A DNA stretch of 64,000 bases from Branchinecta lynchi (lineage: Eukaryota > Arthropoda > Branchiopoda > Anostraca > Branchinectidae): positions 196,001 through 260,000 of the forward strand of contig JAKZAP010000013.1 in assembly GCA_023053575.1 (NCBI GenBank), in the 5' to 3' direction. Positions within the stretch are counted from its first letter, which is position 1. Every line of letters begins with the position of its first letter. This document shows positions 11,411-23,342 of this stretch, in pieces. The position numbers were made by a program, and so were the translations under genes. The notes beneath the pieces are model-generated. The model did no database searches. It was not told the origin of the DNA and worked only from the letters and a program-made list of their open reading frames with translations.

Positions 11411-12935
11411 TATGGCACTTGCCCTTCGGCCAAGTGCCATATAGCGATCGCAATTTCTGTCCGTCTGTCGGTCGGTACGGGTTTTGCTAGTTTGGTCACT
11501 TCCAGATAAGCTAGGACGATGAAACTTGGCAGACGTATCAGGGACCCCAAATGATTAAATTGGAAATAGTGACGTCCCCGGTCCGAGCATCGTGGAGGGA
11601 GGTGGAATCCGGAATCTTGAGGTATTTATAACTTTTGGACGGGTGATTGGATCTTAATGAAACTTGATATTTGGAAAGACCTCGTGTCTCAGACGACCCA
11701 CTTCAAATCCGAACCGGATCCGGTGACTTTGGGGGGAGCTGGGGGTGGAGCCAGAAATCTTGGGAAACGCTTAGAGTGGAGGGATTGGAATGAGACTTGG
11801 TGGGAAGAACAGGCACAAGTCCTAGACACATCATTGACATAACCGGACCGTATTCGGGCACTGTAGGGGGAGTTGGGGGGGGGGGGGGGGGTGGATTCTG
11901 GTCATCCAGCGATTCGGTAATTTGTAATGTAATAAGATGATGAAACTCAGCAGGAATATGAGGGATCCGAATAGACCGACTTGAGAATAGTCAATTGCAC
12001 GATCAGAAGATCGTGTGGGGGGGTGGAGGGGATGGGGGAATCCGGAATCTAGTGGCATTTATAACTTTTGAACGGGCGATCGGATTTGAATGAAACTTGG
12101 CAAGTGGAAAGAGCTATTGTCTCAGATGTTCATGTCAAGTCCGGACCAGATCCGATACTTGGGGGGGGGGGGGTAGTTGGGAGGGGGCACCGGAATTTTT
12201 GTGAAACGCTTAGTGTTGAGGGATCGGGATTGAGTTTGGTGGGAAGAAAAAGCATAAGCAGTAGATACGTTCTTGACGGAACCAGATCACGTTGGGGCTC
12301 TTTGGGGGGAGTTGGAGTGGATTTCCCGGAATTCAGTGATCGCGAGATACGATACTCCCAGATGTGCGAAGGACGATAAAACTAGGCGGGCATATTAGTG
12401 ACCCAACCAAATACACTTAATTTTTCGGGGAGTCGAGGGAGGGGGAATCTGGGAAATTACTGACTTCCGTTGATTGCGAAAAAAGGGTCCGACTGAAGTG
12501 AAACTTTATGGGTGATAAGAACTGATGAGCTAGATATGCAAAGCTTGTGTACGAACCCATGCGGCCATGGTTGGGGGGGGGGGGGGTCCGGAAACTTTGT
12601 GACATACACAACAGCCAAACGGATGGTCAGAATGGAATGCAACTTGGACAGTACCAAGTTTATGCGGCCTAGATTTTGTCATTTGGCGTCCGAACCGGGT
12701 CCGACCAAGGTTGGAGGAGGAAGGAATGGGAACCGGAAATTTGCAGATGTGTTCCGATTCGGGTCAAACTTGATGGACGGGACAAAGAGATGTTAGTAAA
12801 GATGTAAAAAAAAACGACCGAATCCGAGCACGGTGGGGAGGGGTATCGGAATTCCCGGAAAAATGCTCAGATTCAGGTTTCTCGCTTCTCACACCACCTA
12901 CTCGTAACAAGTGCCATATGAGCTCGTAGCTCTTG
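11411..12935 (+). repeat. Family B element, copy 2
   Basis: Same ends as copy 1: TATGGCACTTGCCCTTCGGC with its CAAGTGCCATA partner, and AAGTGCCATATGAGCTCGTA. About ten units start near 11518, 11654, 11788, 11937, 12089, 12226, 12374, 12498, 12632 and 12765. Most units have a G-run. Frames reading across it are low-complexity Pro/Gly and not genes. Confidence 0.85.
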
Positions 12936-13299
12936 TCTTACTTAGGATTGCAGTACTTAAGGACTAAGCACGTCTCTTGACGTGAAAAATAGCCTAGTTT
13001 TCTTTGAATTCCGAACAAATGTACTTGATATTCACTTTACACTGGATCGCCCCTTTCGTTGCCAGAAAACTCTGGGTTGAATAGATAATCTTGGGATCGC
13101 AGAAAGACACTTTTATCATCAGTGTTTTCACAAAATCTCACCTGCGGCGCATTTCGCAGTCTTCACTAGTTAGACAAAGGTTGCCTCATTCAGTTGGCGT
13201 TTGAGGCTTGGAATTTTTTGGGGGCTTGAACTACGTTAAAAGCTAAGAATTTGCATGGGAAGTAATGAAATGTTGCCAGAAAAAAAGGCGGATTCAAAA
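12936..13299. other. No recognised feature
   Basis: Spacer between family B copy 2 and a family A element. Confidence 0.4.
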
Positions 13300-14130
13300 A
13301 ATTTGTTTCGATGGGATCCCAAAAATTCATATTTGATCTAGACAATTGGGTCTTGTCTTCGCCAGCTCCAGTCTTCACCAGACTCCTTGAACATTATTAA
13401 TATCAAAATTCAGAAACAGATTAAGGCCAAATAGCTAATCATCTGTGAAAACCAAGTTCAGATATGGATTCAGCATGTGTTTACCCCTATTAGTCATATC
13501 TATTTTGGTGAAAACTTCCTGCCTTACTTCCACTAACTTTCCGGTTTCGACTGAATTCCGTAACTACTTGTCCGGTGAAAATAGAAAGCTAAGAAACGAA
13601 TTCAGCGTATCTTCTTTCCCCAATGTCGAACATCTAATCAACTGCAAATAAAAATTTAACTTATAACAAAATTTCCGGTTCCGTCCGGATTTCGGGTGAA
13701 TTATATGTCTGGGTAAAACATTATTGATTCAGCATCACTTCTTACCCCTAAATCGGATTTCTAATCAACTACAAATAAAACTTCTACTTTTTAACAAATT
13801 TCACGGTTTTGGCCGGGTTCCGGATGAACTACTTTTCCGGGTAGAAAATGATTTTCACACAAGTGTTCAGCAAGTTTTCTTACCCCTAAATCGAACACCT
13901 AATCAACATCAAATAAAAATTTTACTTTGAACAAATATTTTGTTTGCTCCTTAATGTAGGGCTACAAAGCCCATCTACGAACTTGACCTGTCCAATGACC
14001 CAAAGAATCCTCACACCAAGTCTCATCAAAGATCTCATTCCCTTCGAGAGTTATCGTGCTTACTGACGGACGGACGACTTTTGCGATGTCATAGGTATCC
14101 CTCCACTTACGTTTTGGGATCCCAAAAAAC
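13300..14130 (+). repeat. Family A element, near-complete reference copy
   Basis: Left GTTTCGATGGGATCCCAAAA at 13304, then gatctagacaattgggtc (the uninterrupted junction that is split by T1 at 1.7 kb). Units with CCGG motifs follow near 13545, 13673 and 13803. The right end has CGAGAGTTATCGTGCT, GACGGACGG and TTTTGGGATCCCAAAA at 14113. Confidence 0.8.
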
Positions 14131-14734
14131 AGAAGCGGAAAGGCACGATTAATGAAAACGCGCAAATTTTTCTCTTTAGACTTTTTGTACATACTCAGCA
14201 ACTTTTTACGTTGCAGCATCATGAAGGCAACTCACTATGTTTCCAGTAAAAATCAGGTACCGATTCGGTCAGTTTTACCAGGTGTACCCCCCCCCCCCCC
14301 CCCCCCCAATGAAGAAAGGCTCGGGACGCCAATGGCACCAACTTTCGCACAAGATAGAATATTAATCCATTTGTGCCGTTTTTTGTATTTTAAGATACGA
14401 TAGTTTCATTCTATTGGAAGGAAATATGTCCGGTGATTTTATTGTGTCAACTGTTTCTGGTGAGATGGGATTACATTTTAATTTTTCAGTTATTTTTTTA
14501 ATTTGCTTCAATTATTGATGTGTTTCAAGCCTTTTAGGATTGTCCTAGAAGACACAAATTCAACGTTGTTGGTCACAGGATACACGCGACAATGTCTCCA
14601 CACTAACGGCCCCCTTAAGCGGCCCAGGAAAAACTAAGTAATTTGCCACATGGATATCTGTCATTACAAAAAGTATGCCGTACATTCATTAAGCCTATGA
14701 CAACTGATTAATTGCATCTGTGAAGATGCTATTA
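14131..14734. other. Unrecognised, with a 21-base C-run
   Basis: C-run at 14287-14307; otherwise AT-rich spacer. Confidence 0.4.
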
Positions 14735-15085
14735 TTTACTGTTCAACTTATAGTATTTTAATACATTTGAATACTTTAAAACTATGCTGTGCTTTCAACA
14801 AATAACCCAGGGTTTTGGGTGTTCTAAACCTTTTCTGAGACCTGTTGACTTGTAGTGAAAACGGGGAAACAATTTACTTAACCGGTTTCTCTGATGGAAA
14901 AACTTCTCGCATACAACCGTCGACAGCTTGATACACATCGAAGAAAAACAAAACACGGCAAGTGAGAAATCAGCGTGGTTTTGTTAGAGGGGTTAGAAAG
15001 TACCGTAGGAAACTGGGGTCTCCGGGTTTAGAAATATAAGGAGCGATTATGGAAGTCGGCTGCATTAGTATTATAGGTAAGATGT
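14735..15085 (+). repeat. Family C dispersed repeat, left arm
   Basis: Shares cctgttgacttgtag, gtggttttgttagaggggtt and ctccgggttta...gcattagtattataggta blocks with 15.88, 19.3-20.2 and 32.3 kb. It lies just downstream of CCT5. Confidence 0.65.
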
Positions 15086-15093
15086 CCTTGAAC

Positions 15094-15270
15094 TACACTA
15101 TAAAAGGATCTCCGAGTAAGGATTAAAATTAACTGCAGTATTTTCTACTGTCTGGGATTCATCTTATCTCTATTTCGTATTAATCTTATCTCCGTAAAAA
15201 TAAGAATAATCCCAGTAGCAAATACTGCAGTTAACTTTAATCCTTACTCGCAGGTACTTTTTACAGCGTA
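15094..15270. mobile_element. MITE E copy 1, strong hairpin
   Basis: Ends TACACTAT and CAGCGTA with arms CGAGTAAGGATTAAA, TTAACTGCAGTATTT and CTACTG complementary over about 60 bp. The TA at both ends fits a mariner-like TA duplication. Confidence 0.7.
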
Positions 15271-15344
15271 GTGCAAAAGCTAAAGCTAGTTCTGAGAAGT
15301 GTTAGAAAAAAGCGATCATTTTTATTCCGGATTATTTTACAGTA

Positions 15345-15350
15345 TTTATT
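15345..15350 (-). promoter_or_regulatory. Candidate CCT5 poly(A) signal
   Basis: AATAAA on the minus strand, about 52 nt after the CCT5 stop codon. A second AATAAA lies at 15321-15326. Position fits a short 3'UTR; cleavage itself is not visible. Confidence 0.5.
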
Positions 15351-15401
15351 CACAAAGTAAGACAAAAGCAAAGGGTTAAGCTTCTGGCGAGAAGAGATCA
15401 T

Positions 15402-15526
15402 TTAGAAGCCATCAGCTGGGGATCTAACGTCATCAATCTTCAAGATCATCTTGACCAACTGAGTCGCCAACAGGATCTGCTGCTTCTTGCTATGAAGGGT
15501 TTCAATGACGTGCTGAGCCTTCATGT
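15402..15526 (-). CDS. CCT5: CCT5 exon 9 (terminal)
   Basis: Acceptor TTTCAG, then [20 protein letters not shown] to [10 protein letters not shown] and TAA. It matches the human tail [20 protein letters not shown]. The C terminus is one residue shorter overall than in human. Confidence 0.95.
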
Positions 15527-18500
15527 CTGAAATAGGAGTGGATGAGAGTCAAAACTACTGCTGCTAGGACTTTCCTGATCACTGCACCTCAAGAGCAGTT
15601 CCTTGATGCCCACGAATTCAAATCCAGAAGTGCTGCCAGATTTTCACCAGACTGAGTTTGATACTTTCTGGCAAAAAAAGCGGGGCATTGAATTTCTGCA
15701 TTACATGCGCTACCGAGTCGTATCCCAAATTTGAGTTGGAGACAGCCCGACGCGAGGCCAGACTAGGATCTTCTTAGAACGCTATATGGATAGTCGTACA
15801 TATGACCGTGATTGGTAGAATTTGCAAAATCCGCTTCAAATTTATCTTGCAGCTTTGTTTTAATTTTGATAACCTGAAATGACACCTCGCACTATTTATG
15901 GTATATGTCCCAGTATCCTAAAATATTTGAATATTTAAAAAATAGCCTCTGCTTTTAACAAATCACCCACGGCTTTGGCTGATTTAAACCTTTGGCCAAG
16001 CCCGTTGACTTCTAGCAAAAATGGTGTCGTTGGGTGGTTAGGATGTCAAGTACGATTTCCGGGTTTAAGCACCGATGGAGCATCACGGAAGTAGGCTACA
16101 TTAGCATTAGGTACGATGGGACTTTCAAGTACAGAAGTCCCATAACTTATTCTTCATTTACCTTACCAAGGCTATGAAACTTTAAAACCATCCTAGCCTG
16201 GATCTTCAAATTACCTGACACCAGCATTAACCTGTTCAATTGATCTGCCTGCGCGCATTCGACCAAACCGTTGTAAACGTAAGAGCGCGAAAAATAATCC
16301 CAGGGAAAACTTTAAAGCTAGCAGGAAAACACCGGAGCTCGCTGATACTTTAAATTTTAACTGAAAAGCCAACTTACTTTTGTATCATTTAACTGAGTAC
16401 GCTGCATTATTTGGATCGTGTAAAGGTATTTTTATATTTGTCCCTATTGCTACCGTTGTAAACGTAAGAGCGCGAAAAATAATCCCACGGATACCTTTAA
16501 AACTAGCAGGAAAACACCGGAAATCGCTGATACTTTAAATTTTAACTGAAAAGCCAACTTACTTTTGTATCATTTAACTGAGTACGCTGCATTATTTGGA
16601 TCATGTAAAGGTATTTTTATATTTTTCCCTATTTGCTTCAGATCAAAGAATTTAAATTGAATCCCCTTCTTCCCGCCGCGAAAAATTCTGCCGTAACTTA
16701 GGCTCCTCCCTTCATCAGCCCCCCATGTACCGTCCATTCCGTCCCCACCCTTTGTTCCTGTAAGTAGTAAGTACTCCCTAATTTAGCCTTTAAAAAGTGG
16801 ACAGGGTCCCCAATGCAAATTACAATTAAATAATAAAAAAAAATGCATGTTTTTAATACCTGTGGTTCCCTTCTGGAGACAGTCAATTCCCAAATGCGGA
16901 TTTCCGTCGGCGATTTGCTTAGCCTTTACTTCCGTCAGGGTGTGAATAGGGGAAAGACCCGAGTTCTCAGCGAGAGCCAGGGGGATGGACTCCAGGGCAT
17001 CGGAGAACGCACGGAAAGCGTACTGCTCAAGAGATTTGATCTGAAAGATAAACAAGAACTTAGTACCAAGTGCAAGAAGGAACGAATAGGTTCTTACTAA
17101 AGTGAACTCGTTTTGACTTGCAGAAGCCAATTTAAGAACTTTACGCATATTTAATACCAGATTGAATGCTGACAGGAGATTTCCCCGATTTCCGGCTTTG
17201 AAGTTGAGGGGGTGGTCTTACATTTTCGTCAGCGTTGTCACGTGTTCGTATGCACAGTTACAAATGGATTCTCTTATTTAGATCCAGTGTACTTTTGTAT
17301 CTGGATATAACATTGGACATGTCTAAATAACAACAAAAATAATATTCATCAAAACGGTTGTGGAATCAGTAAAATTTAATGATACGAGGCTTTTGTAAGG
17401 CTATGGCCCTCTCAAGCCCCTTATTCCAGATGACATCCGCCCAATTTCCAATTGGTTGCCTGTGTTTCACTCTCTCTTTGGTATAACGTCACAGCAAGCG
17501 TAATCAACATTTTTTTTTTTTTTCGTCGTAATTTTTCTCCTTGTATATATAGCAGTATTTGTGGAAGAAAGTACTAATTATTTATTCTGCAAGGAAAGCT
17601 AAGAAGTATTAAGAGGGTGCCAAAGCTTGACGAAAAGTCGTACACTGTAAAAAAAAAATAAAAAAAATCCAACAGTCTTTGCTACTGGGATTAGTCTTGT
17701 CTCTAAAAAGCTAATTTTCTCTAAATCGGATTAATCTTATCTCAGCAGGATAAGATTAATCCCAGTAGCAAATACTGCAGTTAACTTTCATCCTTGCTCG
17801 GAGAACAGTGTAGGGTCAAACTGCAGTTGTATTTTTGTTCAACTCATGGCGTTGTCAATCGCTGGAGATGATTATCTGTGCTACCCAGAAGCAAAATAAC
17901 TCTAGAAAGTAATGCGAAGACCTATCCCCATGCATCAAAAATGGGCATCCGTCGCAGCGCCGCCCACTCGCTTTGTTCGTGCGTGCAGTGGCGGACGTAG
18001 AAACAAGGCTAAGATGCTGTGCTGGTTGAGTAGTAAGGATGTTCGTGTCCTCCAGGGGAGCTAGTGTCGCTGCGATTTGACTGCGTGTCACTTTTTCAAA
18101 GTTAGCACATTACTCTGTATAGTTGTTTTGCTCTGGTGCTACCCATGCTCTTTGTGTGCTTCCAAGACTCCTTACCTTATCAGCCTCACGAGCAACGGCG
18201 AGCGCGCACGAGATCTCCGAGGCTCCACCTCCGTAAACAATCCTGTTGTCCCTCACAAGGTTACGAACAACACACATGGCATCGTGCATGCTCCTCTTGG
18301 CCTCTTCAACAATCATCTTATTGGAACCGCGGATCAGGATCGTAACCGCTTTTGAGTTCTTGCACTCCTCAATAACGAGCATACGGTCCTTTGTGGTGCC
18401 GAAAGAGATTTCGCGTACGAGGCCGGCAAAGCCAAGCTTAGCGGCGGTGAGCTCTTCGAAGCGAGGGACGATTCGGCCTCCAGTAGCGATGGCAATGAGC

Positions 18501-21500
18501 TAGAAAAGAAAGTTATGCTTCAAAACAAATCTTAAAGTTTAATAAAAAGGGCTGGGTTTGGACAATCTAGAGCGTGTTCCATCCTACTTACCGTAGTTAC
18601 TACGCGTGACGTCACAAATTCTGGCTTTTTGCCGTCAAGGCTGGAACGATTTTTCTATTTTCATCAGGATCTCACGCCAGGGGCGAATCCGACCAATCAC
18701 GTTCCAGAGATGCGTAGTTACTACGCTTACCACGCTCCCGAGCATGGTAAGCAAATAGTAACTATTAGTTACTATTCCGACAAGGTTGGAACGGTCAGCG
18801 TAGTAACTTTTCGTGAGGATGGAACGGAAATAGTAACTAAGTAGCTATTGTTACAAGGGTGGAACACGCTCCTAGTTACCCATCACTTATTCACTTAAAT
18901 TGGCTTGAAGACCCGCTGAAAATGCATTACTTCGTTGCTAGGCTGTCCACGAATAATCGATTTTCAAACAGTGGAATTTCCGTGTGAATTGTGGTACCTC
19001 TAAGCGCTTGTATATTTGTTGTATGCCTTGCGAGAAATATTTATGATTTTTTTTCTGTTCCGGCACTAAGCAATCTTCACCAATCTCACCACTGCCCACT
19101 GAAAAGCCGCGTTTGTGTACAGATTAAAATTTCCCACGTTATAGTAGTATTTACGCTGTGGGGACGGCCGCTGATATTCTGAACGTCATAACTAGAGAGA
19201 TAGTGGAAAAAAAAATCCCTTTGCAGAATCGAATTCAATACAACTGAATGACACAAAAATAAGTTAGCTTATCAGTTAAACTTTAAAGGTCTTTGTCTTG
19301 GACTTATCTTGTTTGCTTACTGTTCCCACTTTTTAACCACGGCGCGTTCAGTTTCTAAATGTTTTGCGTCCAGCCACCGCGTCGGAGGGCAGGAAGGCTG
19401 GATAGAATCTACAAGCGCTAACAAGAAAACCGCCAAATTCAGGTGGAAAATAATGGCATTTTCGACACACATCGTTTCTAGTAAGAGTTGTGCTTTAAAG
19501 GGCTGTCTTACCTATAATACTAATGCAACCTTGTTCCATGATCACTCCATATATTTCTAAACCCGGAGACCCCAATTTCGCACGGAACTTACTAACCCTT
19601 CTTAACAAAACCACGCTGACTTTCTCTCTCTTTTTCTGCATAGTTTTCCCACTTTTAACCACGGCGCGTTCGGTTTTCAAATGTTTTGCGCCGAGCAGCC
19701 CCGTCGGAGACCAGGAAGGATGGATAGAATCGACAACTGCTAACAAGAAATCGCTAAATTCAGGTGGAAAGTAATGGTATTATCGAAACACGTTTTTATG
19801 ATCCACTTCATAGCGAAAACATCATTTCTAGTAAGACTTGTGCTTTTGTGTCTTACCTTTAATACTAATGCAACCTACTTCCATGATCAACCATATATTT
19901 CGAACCACGGAGACCCAATTTCGTACGGTACTTTTTAACCCCTCTAACAAAACCACGCTGATTTTCTCGCTTGCCGTCTTTTGCTACCTTCAATGTGTAT
20001 CACGCTGTCGAAGGTTGTCTGCGAGAAGTTTGTCCATCAGAAAAACCGTTTACGTAAATTGTTTCCTGTCTTCGCTACAGGTCAACGTGTCCGGAAAAGG
20101 CTTAAAACAGCCAAAACCGTAGGTTATTTGCCCAAAGCACAGCCTAGTTTTCAAGTATAATAGTAAATAGTGCGAGGGGTCCTTTAATGGACATCAGAGA
20201 TGGGCGAATTCGAATCCAAGATTCGTCCTTTTGGCCGGATTCAGATCTTCTGCTTGTCAGGCTGGATTCGGATTCGGACTCAGATTCCAAACCTTGAATC
20301 TTACGAACTCACTCCAATTTCTGATCTTTTCCCAATTTTTACACACTATGCTCAAGGCATACTATAACAAGCACACACGAAAACCTAGAAATATGGAATC
20401 CTCACCGTGAAATGGTGGATTCGCAAGTGGATTCGGAATCGGATTCGTACCTAGCCCTGGATTCGGATTCGAATCCTTTCAAGATCGAATTCGTCCATAT
20501 CCGCTGGACACACAACTTCCCGCATCCTTCAACCAATTTCCAGTTGACACTGCCTTTTCAAAATGGCGGGTCATAAATAAATTACTTATTTACTTACTAC
20601 TTTATAGCAGCAAGCCCGCCCTGTCTCTCCCTTGAAGTCCGCAACTGGTACGGCTCCGTCTTTTCTCGTACAGCGTGATATTCCGACAGTTTTTACGTGA
20701 AACGAAACTGAGGGACGGAACGACCACACAAATACTATAACCCCTTACCGAGAGCGCCAGAAGTGGGACGTTCTCTCGGTACCGTCCTCCCGGTGCCACA
20801 AAAACTTCTGCAGCCCGAAGGGTCTGCGTGTCTTCCTGTTTTCCCCTAATTTTAGAAATGTTAGGACCCTCACGAGCACAGTTTCAAATTAGGACGAATC
20901 CTTCTAAGGCAATGCTCTAAAGACAGAAAAGTGGGCTTTAACGGTTTAATGCTTTTTTATAGATTTAACGGTAGGAGTAGCTGCTATAAAATCACGGCTT
21001 AGACGAACGCTGATCGCGAATTACAAAAGTTAGCTAAGTGATACTCACTTTCCGGTTTTCTCTTATTTTGTTATTTATAAAAAAGCCTATTGATATTCCC
21101 ATCTTTGTCTACTTTTATTTGTTCTTTATCTATTAAATTTTCTTTAATTCACTGTACCTTGGGCTTGCTTTCGGTTAGCTGTATGATTATTTAGCGGATG
21201 GATATTATTGAGTATGATACGTCATGTTGAAGTTATCTTTGGTTTTACATTTTTTTCATGTGCGCTCGAGCTTTGCTCTCATCAGCAGAAAGTGTTAATG
21301 ATACATTCGGTTGTAAATAAAGATAACCTTTAAACTAACGCCTTTAACTAGGGCAAAAATTGAAAATAATTCTCACCTCGATCTCCGGTCCTCCTACCCA
21401 GCGGACGGCAGGCAGCTCCTTCTGGAGCAGTAGATGGTTTGCTTCGTCATCGAAACCCCACTGGCAGATAGCTAACCCGGCTCCGGCGTCTTTAACCTAT

Positions 21501-23299
21501 TAAAATACGGATAGCAATCAATCAATCAATCCGTTTACTGCGCTGCAATTTTCTGAAACTTTAAATGCGACGGACCGACTAAAAATTAAACGGATTTACT
21601 TTAAATTCGCAAAATACCTTCTTCGTCTTCCTCCTTGGACGCGCAATACCTACATGACCAATAAATACGGTATCGTTGACCGGATTCGAAAGCTGGATGA
21701 GCTATGTCAACGAGTAAAATGCAGTAAGAGCGGCCATGAGTGGCAAGGGATTGTTTTTTGACATTTTGTGATTCATAAGTGTGATTTTCCCTCTGTGATT
21801 TGCTTTTTGTTTTTCTTTGTTGTGTGATCTTTTTTCTGTGTTCTACTTTTCTACTTTTCTGTGTCTACTACTAGAAAGTCTACTTTCTTTCTTTTTTTAT
21901 ACTCCATCATTTTCTCTTTCCTGTACGATGGGTGAAAAATAAACATTACATTACATTACATATACAAAATATCATTGGCAATGTCAACATCAAATTAAGG
22001 CATGAAGACAATTAACTATGTACAACTGAAGGATTCGAGGAAATAGGGTGCGAATAACGACAGGTACTGCTGGCTAAAATTCGGTGCTGGTTGTTTCAGG
22101 ACAACTTTTCAACAGCTTTGCTCCTTGTCGCAGGCACACCAAATCTTGGCACTACGAAATCAGGTAAGATACTGTCGTTGTGAAAGGTGAAAATTATGGA
22201 ACCCTTCTGAATTTTAATCAAAGAATGAAAGGGACCCAGGGTTGGTCGCCAAAAGTAACTTCGTACACCCTGGAAAGTAACCCAAAAGTATCTCAAAGTA
22301 ACGCAATGTAACCTAATGTAACCCAATGCAATGCAACCCAAAGTAACCAAAAGTAACCCAAAGTATCCTGAAGTAACTCGTACACCCAGGTTCTTGGTGA
22401 CCAACCTTGGGAAGGGACACAGAGGTTATGTACAACAAAACACGAAAGAGTGGCCAGGAAAGACGTCACTAAGATGTAATCAGATCATTTAACCAGTGGC
22501 GCCATTTCAGTAAACATTAGGGGGGAGGAGCAAATATTATTTTTGGTGTCCCAACCCCAGCTTGATTAGACAGACTCAAAACTGAACATTGTTTTGGGGG
22601 TCGACTTAAATTCGATTCCGAAAACACCACTTAAATGCTCTGTGTCAGGTTATAAGACCAGCCTACGTCACAATCAATCTCGAAGGAGCTAGCGTGCTTT
22701 CCCATGTAACGAGGTGTAGAACTACTTCCTTATGACGAAAAGGAGAAACACCAATTTGAAATCTTTACTACCCCAATATTGATGTCAAAATCTCTTATAA
22801 AAGTAAATGCTTCAGGGTCCATAAAGGCTAAATGAAAGGAGCAGGCTTCCGGTGATAATATGCGGGAGGCCTCTTTGGTCCGTTGACTACCAGGTCCCCA
22901 CGGTTACCACTAGGAAGTCGCTACAATCCTTTCAAGAATTCACTGGACAATCTGTACACCGAAAGATTCCACAATAGACAATGTATTTGACAGACCTTTT
23001 GGAGGCTAATGGCCTATTTTTTCAATGTATTATTATTTTCATTACGTCTGAAACCCGCTAATCGGAGTATATTTGCCCCAGCACATGTACATTTTGCTGT
23101 AATTTCCTGAAACAAGAAAAAGTCGAATATACGCAATGCGGCGACTGCTTCAGCTGAATCCTTTTTCCGGAAACAATCTGCGACATAACCTTATTTTTCT
23201 GATATTTCTGGGAACGGATAAGCGGTCAATGTAAGCCGGTGGAGAGTACTGTAGACCGATCAGTCGCAAAGAAGATATCTGGATACGGTTAGGTTTTAT

Positions 23300-23342
<43 letters not shown>

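Noticed and set aside
11411..12935. Family B as a Helitron
   Set aside because: There is a 3' hairpin, but no CTRR end or 5' TC, and the ends look like short inverted repeats.
18110..18355. Plus-strand ORFs over CCT5 exon 7
   Set aside because: Antisense shadows of a well-supported exon.
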